NCBI GenBank assembly: GCA_017633615.1
Contig: JAGBPB010000058.1
Coordinates: 1-64,000 of the forward strand
DNA: 64,000 bases
DNA from: Bacteroidaceae bacterium
GTDB lineage: Bacteria; Bacteroidota; Bacteroidia; Bacteroidales; Bacteroidaceae
Reading direction: 5' to 3'
The notes below the pieces were generated by a model. The model ran no database searches. It worked only from the letters and a program-made list of their open reading frames with translations, and was not told where the DNA came from. Shown in pieces: positions 52,661-61,971 of the stretch; position 1 is the first letter of the stretch, and each line of letters opens with the position of its first letter. The position numbers and the translations under genes were made by a program.

Positions 52661-53379
52661 AACTTATAGCATCAAAACAGGCGTCTATACGCTTTGCGGC
52701 AATATTAATGTTGCTTTTGGGATCATTGTCAGCATCCGCTCAGTATTACATGAACATACGCAAGGGTGACGGAACAAGTGTTCAATATGTCGTTTCTGAA
52801 ATTGACAGTGTCTGGTTCTCACCGGCTCCACAGTATGTGGATCTGGGCCTGAGCGTGAAATGGGCCACATTCAATGTTGGTGCAACTGCCCCTGAAGAGG
52901 CTGGTGATTATTTTGCCTGGGGTGAGGTTCAAACCAAAGAAGAGTATAAAGAAAACAATTACAAATGGTATAATGGAGGCAGTTATGATATTATGAAGTA
53001 TAATGCTACTGATAATAAAACAACGCTTGATTTAGATGATGATGTAGCTCGTGTATTATGGGGCGGTGAATGGCGAATGCCAACTAAAGACGAGTTTCAA
53101 GAGTTGATGGATAACTGTACATGGGTATGGAAAGAAAATGGTTATGAGGTGAAAAGTAATAAAACAGATTACGCCGATAAATCAATTTTCATTCCTGCGG
53201 CTGGCGTTATTAGTGGGGGTGAACTAGGTGGTGTTGGCGCTTTGGGTTATTATTGGACTAGCTCGCTTAAGGACATTAGTGTGTATGCAGCTCACGGTGT
53301 TTTGTTTTTTTCTTTTACGAAGTCAATGACGGACTTTCAACGCTATGACGCACTCACGGTACGTCCTGTCTGCCCATAA
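52657..53379 (+). CDS. Secreted protein with FISUMP/C-type-lectin-like domain
   Basis: The protein has 240 residues with a signal peptide ending ASAQ near residue 29. A short strand module (MNIRKGDGTSVQYVV) matches the start of the preceding protein. From ~66 on is the major-paralogous-domain type (VDLGLSVKWATFNVGATAP, GDYFAWGE, WRMPTKDEFQELM, YYWTSSL, TVRPVC), a formylglycine-enzyme/C-lectin-like fold often seen in large surface families of Bacteroidales. The second half of the gene is markedly more AT-rich than its neighbours, so it may be recently acquired or variable. It overlaps the upstream gene (ATGA). Confidence 0.7.
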   Translation: MKLIASKQASIRFAAILMLLLGSLSASAQYYMNIRKGDGTSVQYVVSEIDSVWFSPAPQYVDLGLSVKWATFNVGATAPEEAGDYFAWGEVQTKEEYKENNYKWYNGGSYDIMKYNATDNKTTLDLDDDVARVLWGGEWRMPTKDEFQELMDNCTWVWKENGYEVKSNKTDYADKSIFIPAAGVISGGELGGVGALGYYWTSSLKDISVYAAHGVLFFSFTKSMTDFQRYDALTVRPVCP

Positions 53380-53387
53380 GCTTATCA

Positions 53388-53424
53388 AATAGAACAATTG
53401 GGGACTGTCCCCAATTGTTCTATT
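53388..53424. repeat. REP-like palindrome, copy 4
   Basis: Perfect 18-bp arms (53388-53405 and 53407-53424) flank one base, with core GGGGACTGTCCCC. It lies behind the C-lectin-like gene and ahead of the convergent dehydrogenase gene. It is the longest of the four copies. Confidence 0.85.
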
Positions 53425-53444
53425 CTAGTATGGACCTTGTCTAT

Positions 53445-53485
53445 ACCCCCTAAATCCCCGGAGGGGACTTGGTCGCTTCGCTCCT
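53445..53485. repeat. Short GC hairpin and CTCC-rich element between convergent genes
   Basis: CCCC-GGA-GGGG pairs at about 53455-53466 within the string TAAATCCCCGGAGGGGACTT. It is followed by GCGAAGC-like CGCTTCGCTCC. It may be a terminator for the minus-strand gene or another dispersed intergenic element. Confidence 0.35.
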
Positions 53486-53491
53486 AATTAT

Positions 53492-54460
53492 TTAGTCCAT
53501 TGGATAGATCACGCCCCACTGCTGGCGTAGTCTATCCATTATTTTCATGATGTCCAGAGTCTCCTGGTGCGGCATGTAAGGAGATTCCAGCCATCCGTTC
53601 TTCAGAGCCTCCTTGCAGGCCAGTACCTGATACTCATAACCGGTAATCTGCTCGGTGGGCTTGTCAAATTTAGCAACAGGAGTGTAATCTTTAAATATGG
53701 TGATACTCTGCGGGCAGTTGATGTTGTCCACAAGCAGATAACCCTCAGTTCCGCAAATCTGACCTATTCTGCCACATAAGCACATTGCGCTGGACTGTAG
53801 GTTTGCAATGCGTCCGTCTGCGTATGACCAGCTGATGTTGTTATGCATATCCATTCCGGTAGGGCCTTTTATGCAGTTTGATGTCTCATTAATGACATCG
53901 GCTCCAAAATACATACGGCAGAAGTTGATGCTATAGACACCCAGGTCAAGCAGTGCGCCGCCGCAAAGGTCCGGACGCAGAATGCGCTCCTTGAACTCCA
54001 TCATATAGCACAGGCTGGCATTAAGCAGGCGCGGTTTACCTATAGCACCGCTGTTAAGCAGTTCCTTAACTTTAAGTGACAGAGGCATATAGCGTGTCCA
54101 GATTGCCTCAGTAATGAAAATACCTTTTTTGTGCGCCAGATTGAGCAGGGCATCGGCCTCACGTGCATTGGCGGTGAAAGCCTTCTCACAAAGCACCGGC
54201 TTACCGGCATTAATGGCTAAACTTGCATGCTCAAAATGGTGTGAGTGGGGTGTTGCAATATACACCAGATCCACATCAGGATCCTCCACAAGTTCCCTGT
54301 AAGAACCATAAGACTTGGCAAATCCCCACTGACGTGCAAAACTGGCGGCCCTCTCACCGTCACGCGCCGCAATGGCATACTTCATAGCCGGATCCAGCCC
54401 CGAAAGAGTCTCCGCCATTTTATCGGCTATCCAGCCCGCTCCAATAATTCCAATCTTCAT
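53492..54460 (-). CDS. Gfo/Idh/MocA family NAD(P)-dependent dehydrogenase
   Basis: The protein has 322 residues. The Rossmann motif GIIGAGWIADKMAETL is at the N-terminus. YIATPHSHHFEHA and the signature CEKAFTANAREA (the E-K-P-type motif, here E-K-A, with the catalytic Lys) follow. The substrate domain includes AIWTRYMPLS and GGALLDLGVYSINF. The family oxidises or reduces sugars, inositols or related alcohols, and the exact substrate is unknown. It stands alone on the minus strand between the secreted proteins and carA. Confidence 0.87.
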   Translation of the reverse strand: MKIGIIGAGWIADKMAETLSGLDPAMKYAIAARDGERAASFARQWGFAKSYGSYRELVEDPDVDLVYIATPHSHHFEHASLAINAGKPVLCEKAFTANAREADALLNLAHKKGIFITEAIWTRYMPLSLKVKELLNSGAIGKPRLLNASLCYMMEFKERILRPDLCGGALLDLGVYSINFCRMYFGADVINETSNCIKGPTGMDMHNNISWSYADGRIANLQSSAMCLCGRIGQICGTEGYLLVDNINCPQSITIFKDYTPVAKFDKPTEQITGYEYQVLACKEALKNGWLESPYMPHQETLDIMKIMDRLRQQWGVIYPMD

Positions 54461-54556
54461 AACAATAAGGTTAGCAATGATTATTCTTGTTTCGCGAATA
54501 TACTAAAAATGTTGAAAACTTATTCACCTTATTATACATGATTGCAGGAAAAGCAG

Positions 54557-54564
54557 TACCTTTG
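54557..54564 (+). promoter_or_regulatory. Bacteroidetes -7 box for carAB
   Basis: TACCTTTG, the same sequence as in the serC promoter, lies about 170 bases upstream of carA. The transcript would begin near 54571 and include the terminator-like hairpin at 54656-54692. The -33 element is not clear. Confidence 0.6.
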
Positions 54565-54655
54565 CAGCATGTTGAGAAAAAGAGGAAATATAAGTTGCTC
54601 ACCAAAGCATAAGCAGACCGGTGGGGATAATGTTTCCGAGAGAAATATTTTCTAG

Positions 54656-54692
54656 AAGGAGGAATTGTTTTTTACAGTTTCTCCTTTTTTTT
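54656..54692 (+). terminator. Intrinsic terminator-like hairpin in the carA leader (attenuator candidate)
   Basis: A 12-bp stem (54656-54667 with 54675-54686, two G-U pairs) encloses a 7-base loop and is followed by a continuous T-run. It lies between the likely promoter and the carA ATG at 54734, so transcripts could end early. A 28-codon reading frame starting at 54569 stops at 54655, just before the stem, but its start is about where transcription would begin, so a leader peptide is doubtful. Confidence 0.6.
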
Positions 54693-54733
54693 ACCGCAAG
54701 GTTGAGAAGAGTTTAACAACAATAATAGAGAGA

Positions 54734-55795
54734 ATGACAGTATCATTGATTTTGGCCGACGGCACCTGCTTCAAGGGTGAATCATTCGGCTATGAACATC
54801 CCGTAAGCGGTGAGTTGGTATTCAATACCGCTATGGCAGGTTATCCTGAGATCCTGACTGAGCCTGCATCACGCGGTCAGTTGATTGTAATGACCTATCC
54901 GGTCATTGGTAACTATGGTATCCAGCCCATGACTCCCGATGAGAACGGGCTTCCTACCAATGCTGAGAGTGCTGAGGCACAGGCACGCGCCCTGATAGTA
55001 AGTGAAATCAGTGACTATTACAGCCACTGGAACGCCAAGGAGTCACTTGCAGAGTGGATGAAGAGCAATAAGATTGTAGGCGTTATGGGTGTCGATACCC
55101 GTGAGCTTACCAAGCACATCCGTAACCACGGCAGCATGACCGCCAAGATCCTGTTTGACGGACAGAAGAAACCCGATGAGTACGCATACACCAATATGCT
55201 TCCGGAGGTATCGGTCAAGGAACCTGTTACCTATAATGAAGGTGGTTCCAAGACAGTGGTTCTGGTGGACTGTGGCGTAAAGGCCGGCGTGGTACGTTGC
55301 CTTATAAATGAAGATCTCAAGGTGGTACGTGTTCCCTGGAACTATGACTACTCAAAGATAAAGATGGACGGACTGGTTATTTCAGACGGTCCGGGCAACC
55401 CCAGCTATTGCAGTGAGGTGGTAACCAAATTACAGAAGTTCATGGCTAAGAATGATACTCCGATACTGGGTATTGGTATGGGATGCCTGCTGTTGGGACT
55501 GGCTGGCGGTATGGATACCTACAAGCTTAAGTTCGGACACCACACTCAGAACCAGCCCGTGATACTTGCAGGTACAGAGCGCTGCTACATCACCACCCAG
55601 AACCACAACTACGCTATCCGTGAGGATTCAGTAGTAGGTCAGTGGAAGGTATATCTCAAGAACCTGAATGACGGTTCTGTTGAGGGTATATACAACACAC
55701 GCAAGCCTTGGGTAGGCGTGATGTTCCACTCAGAGAGTGATCAGGTCAACACTGACGCTATGTTTATTTACGATGATTTTGTTTCAAAACTCTAA
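54734..55795 (+). CDS. carA: Carbamoyl-phosphate synthase small-chain homologue lacking the nucleophile cysteine
   Basis: The protein has 353 residues from the ATG at 54734; a longer in-frame reading starts inside the leader. CarA normally hydrolyses glutamine and passes ammonia to CarB. The N-terminal domain is normal (LADGTCFKGESFGY, FNTAMAGYPE). The GATase domain has VKAGVVRCL, SDGPGNPSY and the FGHHTQNQPV and TTQNHNYAI motifs. The nucleophile elbow, usually G-I-C-x-G-H/N-Q, reads GIGMGCLLL, so Gly takes the Cys place. The last motif is FHSESD in place of HPEA. The domain is probably inactive. It lies directly before carB. Confidence 0.88.
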   Translation: MTVSLILADGTCFKGESFGYEHPVSGELVFNTAMAGYPEILTEPASRGQLIVMTYPVIGNYGIQPMTPDENGLPTNAESAEAQARALIVSEISDYYSHWNAKESLAEWMKSNKIVGVMGVDTRELTKHIRNHGSMTAKILFDGQKKPDEYAYTNMLPEVSVKEPVTYNEGGSKTVVLVDCGVKAGVVRCLINEDLKVVRVPWNYDYSKIKMDGLVISDGPGNPSYCSEVVTKLQKFMAKNDTPILGIGMGCLLLGLAGGMDTYKLKFGHHTQNQPVILAGTERCYITTQNHNYAIREDSVVGQWKVYLKNLNDGSVEGIYNTRKPWVGVMFHSESDQVNTDAMFIYDDFVSKL

Positions 55796-55807
55796 CACCC
55801 TGATATT

Positions 55808-58800
55808 ATGGCATTGAAGAAATACAAGAAAGTGCTGCTCCTGGGATCGGGCGCACTCAAGATAGGTGAGGCCGGCGAATTCGATTACTCTGGTTCACAG
55901 GCCCTCAAGGCCCTCAAGGAAGAGGGTATAGAGACCATCCTCATCAACCCCAATATCGCAACCGTACAGACTAGTGAGGGTGTTGCTGACAGAGTTTATT
56001 TCTACCCTGTAACCCCGTTCTTTGTAGAGAAGGTGATTGCCAAGGAGCGTCCTGATGCAATCCTGCTGGCATTCGGCGGTCAGACCGCTCTTAACTGCGG
56101 TGTGGCTTTGGAACAGAACGGTGTTTTGGCCAAATATAAGGTTAAGGTGCTGGGTACTCAGGTCCAGGCCATTATGGATACTGAGGACCGCGACCTCTTT
56201 ATAAAGCGCCTGGATGAGATTGGTGTTCAGACCATCAAGAGCCACGCTGTTGAGACTATGGATGATGCACGCGCAGCTGCACGTGAGCTGGGCTATCCGG
56301 TTATCATCCGTTCTGCATACGCTCTGGGCGGTCTGGGTTCAGGTTTCTGCGACAATGAGGAGGAACTGAACAAACTGGCAGAGAAGTCATTCTCATTCTC
56401 ACCGCAGATTCTGGTTGAGAAGAGCCTCAAGGGCTGGAAGGAGATTGAGTTTGAGTGCGTGAACGATAAGAGCGGCAACTCAATCATTGTCTGCTCAATG
56501 GAGAACTTTGACCCGCTGGGCATCCATACCGGTGAGAGTATAATAGTTGCTCCTACACAGACTCTGACACATCATGAGGTGCAGAAACTTGAGGAACTGA
56601 CCATCCGCATAGCACGCCATATAGGTATAGTAGGTGAGTGCAACATCCAGTTTGCATTCGATCCCATGAGTGAGGAGTACCGCGTGATTGAGGTTAACGC
56701 CCGCTTGAGCCGTTCATCGGCCCTGGCATCAAAGGCTACAGGTTATCCTCTGGCATTCGTTGCCTGCAAGTTGGGATTGGGTTACAACCTGTATGAGCTT
56801 AAGAACTCCATTACCAAGGATACAACCGATTTCTTTGAACCCTCTGTTGACTACGTAGTCTGCAAGATACCGCGTTGGGATTTGAGCAAGTTCCACGGCG
56901 TGGACCGCGAGATTGGTTCATCAATGAAGTCTGTAGGTGAGGTCATGTCTATTGGCCGCAGCTTTGAGGAGGTTATCCAGAAGGGCATCCGTATGATAGG
57001 CCAGGGCATGCACGGATTTGTGGAGAACAAGAGCATCAAGTTTGCCGATCTGGACAAGGCACTCAAGGAGCCTACCGATAAGCGTCTGTTTGCTATCAGC
57101 CAGGCCTTCAGCGAGGGTTACACAATAGACCGCATCTATGAACTGACCAAGATTGACAAGTGGTTCCTTAACCGCCTGAAGGGTATTGTTGACCTGTCCA
57201 AGCAACTGCATAAGTGCAAGGGTCTGGATGCTCTGAGCGAGGATCTGTTGCGCAAGGCCAAGAAGATTGGATACTCTGATTTCCAGATTTCACGTGCCAT
57301 AGGTCTTGAAAAGAGCATGGGCTCACAGGCCGGCCTGCTGGCTGTACGTAACAAGCGTAAGAGTCTGGGCATTGTGCCTTTTGTTAAGCAGATAGATACA
57401 CTGGGTGGTGAGTATCAGGCCAAGGAGAACTACCTCTATATGACATATAACGGCAGTGCACATGATATACCGTTCTTTGATGACAAGAAGTCAATCATCG
57501 TTATAGGTTCAGGTGCATACCGTATAGGTTCATCAGTTGAGTTTGACTGGTGCGGCGTTCAGGCTCTGAATACTGTCCGTAAGGAGGGGTACCGCAACAT
57601 CGTTATCAACTGCAACCCTGAGACTGTAAGTACTGACTACGACGTTACAGATCGTCTGTTCTTTGATGAGCTGACATTTGAGCGTGTAATGGATATCATC
57701 GAGCTGGAGAATCCCTACGGTGTGATTGTATCAACCGGCGGACAGATCCCCAACAATCTGGCCATGAAGCTTGACGCCATGAACGTGCCTATCCTGGGTA
57801 CAAGCGCCAAGGACATTGATAACGCCGAGGACCGTGAGAAGTTCTCAGCCATGCTTGACCGCATCGGTGTTGACCAGCCTGAGTGGAGTGAGCTTACATC
57901 TATGAAGGAGATAGGCAAGTTCATAGACAAGGTCGGATTCCCCGTACTGGTTCGTCCTTCATACGTTCTTTCAGGTGCTGCCATGAATGTTTGCAGTAAC
58001 CAGGAGGAGCTGGAGCGTTTCCTGCAGCTGGCCGCTGAGGTTTCAAAGGAGCATCCGGTTGTAGTAAGCCGCTTCATCGAGAACGCCAAGGAGGTTGAGA
58101 TGGATGCGGTTGCAAAGGACGGTGAGATAATTGCTTACGCCATCAGTGAGCACATTGAGTTTGCCGGCGTACACTCAGGTGACGCTACCATCCAGTTCCC
58201 GCCCCAGAAACTTTACGTTGAGACCGTAAAGCGTATCAAGCGCATAAGTCGTCAGATTGCCAAGGAACTTCATATAAACGGACCTTTCAACATCCAGTAT
58301 CTTGCCCGTGAGAACGATATCAAGGTTATTGAGTGTAACCTGCGCGCTTCACGTTCATTCCCGTTCGTAAGCAAGGTTCTCAAAATCAACCTGATTGAGA
58401 TAGCTACCAAGATTATGCTGGGTATTCCTGTAGAGGCACCTGAGAAGAGCCTGTTCGATATCGACTACGTAGGTATCAAGGCTTCACAGTTCTCATTCAA
58501 CCGTCTGCAGAAGGCCGATCCTGTACTTGGTGTGGATATGGCATCTACCGGTGAGGTGGGCTGCCTGGGTGATGACCAGCGTTACGCGATACTGGAGTCA
58601 ATGCTCTCAGTCGGCTACCGTATCCCCAAGAAGAACATTCTGCTCTCAACCGGTACAGCCAAGCAGAAAGCTGCCATGCTGGATGCAGCCAAGATGCTGG
58701 TTTCAAACGGATTCAACCTGTATGCTACCGGTGGAACATCAAAGTATCTTGAGGAGAACGGCATAAAGAACACCCGTGTATACTGGCCCAGCGAGGAGGG

Positions 58801-59035
58801 ACAGCAGCCTCAGGCTCTTGATATGCTTCACAACAAGCAGATTGACATGGTTGTGAACATTCCCAAGAATCTGACTCAGCATGAGCTCACCAACGGTTAC
58901 AAGATCCGTCGTGCAGCCATTGACCTGAACATCCCGCTGATAACGAACGCCCGCTTGGCCAGCTCGTTCATCAATGCCTTCTGCACAGTAAACATTGATG
59001 ATATACCTATCAAGAGTTGGGACAGCTTCAAGTAA
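55808..59035 (+). CDS. carB: Carbamoyl-phosphate synthase large chain
   Basis: The protein has 1075 residues, full length. It makes carbamoyl phosphate from bicarbonate, ammonia and two ATP for pyrimidine and arginine synthesis. The two ATP-grasp halves are seen at ~1-400 (LLLGSGALKIGEAGEFDYSG, IIRSAYALGGLGSGF) and ~560-940 (VIGSGAYRIGSSVEFDWCG, VLVRPSYVLSGAAM). The C-terminal ~130 residues form the allosteric MGS-like domain (LYATGGTSKYLEE). All expected parts are present, so the large chain looks functional even though the paired CarA is degenerate. It follows carA by 12 bases. Confidence 0.97.
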   Translation: MALKKYKKVLLLGSGALKIGEAGEFDYSGSQALKALKEEGIETILINPNIATVQTSEGVADRVYFYPVTPFFVEKVIAKERPDAILLAFGGQTALNCGVALEQNGVLAKYKVKVLGTQVQAIMDTEDRDLFIKRLDEIGVQTIKSHAVETMDDARAAARELGYPVIIRSAYALGGLGSGFCDNEEELNKLAEKSFSFSPQILVEKSLKGWKEIEFECVNDKSGNSIIVCSMENFDPLGIHTGESIIVAPTQTLTHHEVQKLEELTIRIARHIGIVGECNIQFAFDPMSEEYRVIEVNARLSRSSALASKATGYPLAFVACKLGLGYNLYELKNSITKDTTDFFEPSVDYVVCKIPRWDLSKFHGVDREIGSSMKSVGEVMSIGRSFEEVIQKGIRMIGQGMHGFVENKSIKFADLDKALKEPTDKRLFAISQAFSEGYTIDRIYELTKIDKWFLNRLKGIVDLSKQLHKCKGLDALSEDLLRKAKKIGYSDFQISRAIGLEKSMGSQAGLLAVRNKRKSLGIVPFVKQIDTLGGEYQAKENYLYMTYNGSAHDIPFFDDKKSIIVIGSGAYRIGSSVEFDWCGVQALNTVRKEGYRNIVINCNPETVSTDYDVTDRLFFDELTFERVMDIIELENPYGVIVSTGGQIPNNLAMKLDAMNVPILGTSAKDIDNAEDREKFSAMLDRIGVDQPEWSELTSMKEIGKFIDKVGFPVLVRPSYVLSGAAMNVCSNQEELERFLQLAAEVSKEHPVVVSRFIENAKEVEMDAVAKDGEIIAYAISEHIEFAGVHSGDATIQFPPQKLYVETVKRIKRISRQIAKELHINGPFNIQYLARENDIKVIECNLRASRSFPFVSKVLKINLIEIATKIMLGIPVEAPEKSLFDIDYVGIKASQFSFNRLQKADPVLGVDMASTGEVGCLGDDQRYAILESMLSVGYRIPKKNILLSTGTAKQKAAMLDAAKMLVSNGFNLYATGGTSKYLEENGIKNTRVYWPSEEGQQPQALDMLHNKQIDMVVNIPKNLTQHELTNGYKIRRAAIDLNIPLITNARLASSFINAFCTVNIDDIPIKSWDSFK

Positions 59036-59055
59036 ACTGTTACAATCCTTTATAC

Positions 59056-59088
59056 GATAATGGCTTGCGATAACCGCAAGCCATTATC
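59056..59088. terminator. Terminator after carB, shared with the convergent DUF4249 gene
   Basis: A perfect 14-bp stem (59056-59069 with 59075-59088) has a 5-base loop and a T-rich tail. It ends one base before the minus-strand DUF4249 gene. Confidence 0.88.
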
Positions 59089-59089
59089 T

Positions 59090-59926
59090 TTATTGTTCAA
59101 GTTTGATTCTTAACCCGTAATATGTGGTTCCATATCCGAACCAGTACCCTAGTCCGCCGGATATGTTGCTTTTGAGATTGTTGTAGTATGGCAGCAGGGC
59201 CACGTGGCTGAACATGACGTTTTCATCTAATTTGCGCCAGAATTCATATGCATCGCTCTCTATAGATGCCAGTTTGAACCGTACGCTGTCGTTCATGGAA
59301 TAATAATAGTCATTCTCATATATGGGGTGGTTCCTGCCTCGGTTTACGGCAATCATGTCGTTCTTGTTGAGCTGGCAGTCAAACGTTCCCAGATACGAGG
59401 GGGTATATGTGGAGTCTTTTCCGATCGCCATGCCGAAGAAACGATAATATCTTACCTCAGGGGCCGGATCTATATGTACCTTTACAAGATACATGGTGTC
59501 TATAGTCTGATGGCGCTCTATCTTTATGGAATCGACATGGCCGGGAGCTGGTATCGAGGTCTGGGCATCCGCATGCATTCCTTTCCAATCTACATCAAGT
59601 CTGTAAATGCCTCCAACCTCTCCTTTGAGCTTATCGGTGGTGTAACATACCCTTAGCAGGTAATCATCGTTTATGGTGGGTGAAAGCTTATATGTCTGTC
59701 CGTTATGAGTTACCGTAACCGTGGCATCAAGGGCTACATGTCCGATAAGGTCGGCCAGGCTCTTGTCATCAAGCGTGGTCTGCAGTGATGATGTGACGAA
59801 TACCACAGGGGCCTTATCATTCTCAATCCATCCCTCAACCACAAGCATTCCGGGACTGTCCGGCAGTTCCGGGCTGCATGCGGCTACGGTCAGCAAAGCT
59901 ATCAGTGTGTAAATATATCTTTTCAT
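59090..59926 (-). CDS. DUF4249 domain lipoprotein
   Basis: The protein has 278 residues and a lipoprotein signal with Cys17 in AACSPELP. The DUF4249 beta-sandwich shows LVVEGWIENDKAPVVFVTSS at the start and VALDATVTVTHNGQTY in the middle. Such proteins are regularly encoded beside a TonB-dependent receptor and are thought to sit on the outer membrane as its substrate-binding or accessory partner. The receptor gene lies one base upstream on the same strand, so the pair forms an operon. Confidence 0.85.
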   Translation of the reverse strand: MKRYIYTLIALLTVAACSPELPDSPGMLVVEGWIENDKAPVVFVTSSLQTTLDDKSLADLIGHVALDATVTVTHNGQTYKLSPTINDDYLLRVCYTTDKLKGEVGGIYRLDVDWKGMHADAQTSIPAPGHVDSIKIERHQTIDTMYLVKVHIDPAPEVRYYRFFGMAIGKDSTYTPSYLGTFDCQLNKNDMIAVNRGRNHPIYENDYYYSMNDSVRFKLASIESDAYEFWRKLDENVMFSHVALLPYYNNLKSNISGGLGYWFGYGTTYYGLRIKLEQ

Positions 59927-59927
59927 A

Positions 59928-61946
59928 TCAGAATTGGCATGAATAGCTTATTGAAGGGATTACGGGTATCACCAGTTTGGCAAGCTTGTATCGGATGACC
60001 TGTTTGTCAACATCGGTGTTTATATAGCCCATAGTGTAGTTCTTGTGGGCTGTCGCGTTGAAAACCGAGAAGTTGAGGCTGTGGTCCATCCGTCCCTTGC
60101 GCGGAAGGTTATACGTTACTGACAGGTCCAGACGCATATAAGGCGGGAACCTGGCTGAGTTATAACTGTCATAGTATATGACAAGCATGTTTGACAGCAG
60201 ATAGAGATTCTTGGCCGGGGTGTACGGACATCCGGATGCCAGATTGAAGCTGCCTCCCAGGTCAAAACGGCCTTTCTTGTATGACATGACGGCATTCAAC
60301 TCGTGACGGCGCTCATGTGACGAGTGGAACAGTTTGGGGAATATGACTCCGTCGCCTTCACGGATAGACTGGCCGTATGAATAACTTATCCATCCTGTCA
60401 GGTCGCCGGCTTGTCTGCTAAGCATGACATTAAAACCGTAGTTATAGCCTGAACAGATGAGCAGGTTGTCCTCAAGCCGGTAGGGGCGTGTAAAGATATC
60501 GAATATGAATCCCGTATATTCAAGCTGGTTCTGAAGACGTTTTCCATAGGCCTGCACAGAGAGGACGTATTTAGACTGCAGGAACTCCTTGTCATACGAT
60601 ATGGTGGCGTATGCAGACTGTTGAGGCTTGAAATAGCGTCCGGCGGCAACCCAGAACTCAACAGGAAGTCCCGCATCGCTCATGCCGGTCTGCGAAACAT
60701 ACTGATGCCTGATTCCGGTTTCAAACGTGATCATGCCGTGACGGAACATGTTGTACTCCGCCGAAAGGACAGGATCGGCGTTGAAGCAGTGATATTGTCC
60801 TTTCTCGCTGTAACCTGACATAAGCAGATGCGGCGTAACTCCCAACCCGTGTCCGGCATGGAATGTACGTCCTAAATATATGTTGCCCAGATATGCTTCC
60901 TGGGCGGGTTGTGATGCCGTACCGGAAATGTTAACCTGTAGCTGTGGGTCCTGCGGCAGTATATTGAACAGGCTGGCGTCGGCTTCAAGTCTTGTGGCGT
61001 GGGGTAGCTGGATGCTGGTCTTTATGCCGGTTTGGGTTATATGGGCTGGCATATGTCCCGTAAAAATTCCATTGTCCATGCCGCAAGCCATGTAATAGCG
61101 GGTCATGAACAGTGATGTGGCTGATTTTATCCTGGTGCCGCTGTGTCGCCAACGGACCGATGCAAGGGTGTTGCCCCATGTGCAGTCCATCGTGATTTTG
61201 GAACGTCCGTACTCGGTATTTCCTTTGTCATGAATCATAAGTAGGTTCAGGTCAACGGTGTTGAGCGTGTCAACCCGGTGCATCAGGGTGAGATTGGCAT
61301 CGGTAAATCCGTATCTGAACGGACTCCCGTCAAATTCAAGTAACGGTCCGTAAAAAGTATTGATGAATGATTGGCGCAGAGACATGGTGAGCGCCGTGTT
61401 TGATGAAAACGGCGCTTGGATGGTTGCCTGTCCCGATATCAGTCCAAGTGTGGCTGTACCGGACAGCTGTCGTGGAATAGTGTCGGCATGGTCCATGGAG
61501 AGCTGGGCTCCGATAAACGGGGATCTGGTGGATGTGCTGAATTCAGTCACCGGAAGGTGGTCCTGGTTGAAAATTGAGAAGAGTCCGGTAAAGTTCACGG
61601 CACCAAAGACCGGCACATCCGATACCATCAGAAGGTTATGCGATGTCTCTCCTCCCTGCACATGGAGTCCTCCGGTCTGATCGGAGTTGGTGCTCACTCC
61701 GGGAAGGGACTGGAGATAGCGCATAGGGTCCGTATATCCGAACAGCTTTGGGTATGTCTTCATGAGTTTGGGATCTATGCGGATTCCGCTGGCCATGGTG
61801 CCTGATATGGCCGATACGTTCCGATGTTCGGTAAGCGTGACCTCATCAAGCCAATAGTGTATGGAATCCACATCTTCGGCATGTGAGATACCGGGGATTG
61901 TCAAGGCTATGACAAAAGAGAGTATATGCGACAGATAGTCCTTCAT
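59928..61946 (-). CDS. TonB-dependent outer-membrane receptor
   Basis: The protein has 672 residues from ATG 61946; a TTG three codons earlier is possible. The signal peptide ends ISHAED near residue 24. The plug (about 40-155) has DPMRYLQSLPGV, GGLHVQGGETSHNLLMVSDVPVFG and the VNFTGLFSIFN strand. The rest is a barrel ending in the aromatic strand VIPSISYSCQF. It lacks the carboxypeptidase-regulatory domain seen in the other receptors here. It is paired with a DUF4249 lipoprotein gene. The nutrient is unknown. Confidence 0.88.
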   Translation of the reverse strand: MKDYLSHILSFVIALTIPGISHAEDVDSIHYWLDEVTLTEHRNVSAISGTMASGIRIDPKLMKTYPKLFGYTDPMRYLQSLPGVSTNSDQTGGLHVQGGETSHNLLMVSDVPVFGAVNFTGLFSIFNQDHLPVTEFSTSTRSPFIGAQLSMDHADTIPRQLSGTATLGLISGQATIQAPFSSNTALTMSLRQSFINTFYGPLLEFDGSPFRYGFTDANLTLMHRVDTLNTVDLNLLMIHDKGNTEYGRSKITMDCTWGNTLASVRWRHSGTRIKSATSLFMTRYYMACGMDNGIFTGHMPAHITQTGIKTSIQLPHATRLEADASLFNILPQDPQLQVNISGTASQPAQEAYLGNIYLGRTFHAGHGLGVTPHLLMSGYSEKGQYHCFNADPVLSAEYNMFRHGMITFETGIRHQYVSQTGMSDAGLPVEFWVAAGRYFKPQQSAYATISYDKEFLQSKYVLSVQAYGKRLQNQLEYTGFIFDIFTRPYRLEDNLLICSGYNYGFNVMLSRQAGDLTGWISYSYGQSIREGDGVIFPKLFHSSHERRHELNAVMSYKKGRFDLGGSFNLASGCPYTPAKNLYLLSNMLVIYYDSYNSARFPPYMRLDLSVTYNLPRKGRMDHSLNFSVFNATAHKNYTMGYINTDVDKQVIRYKLAKLVIPVIPSISYSCQF

Positions 61947-61971
61947 CAACCGCAAATATACGGTTTATTGC

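Noticed and set aside
54569..54655. 28-codon leader peptide before carA
   Set aside because: The ATG is almost at the predicted transcription start, and no run of regulatory codons is evident. Kept only as a remark under the attenuator.
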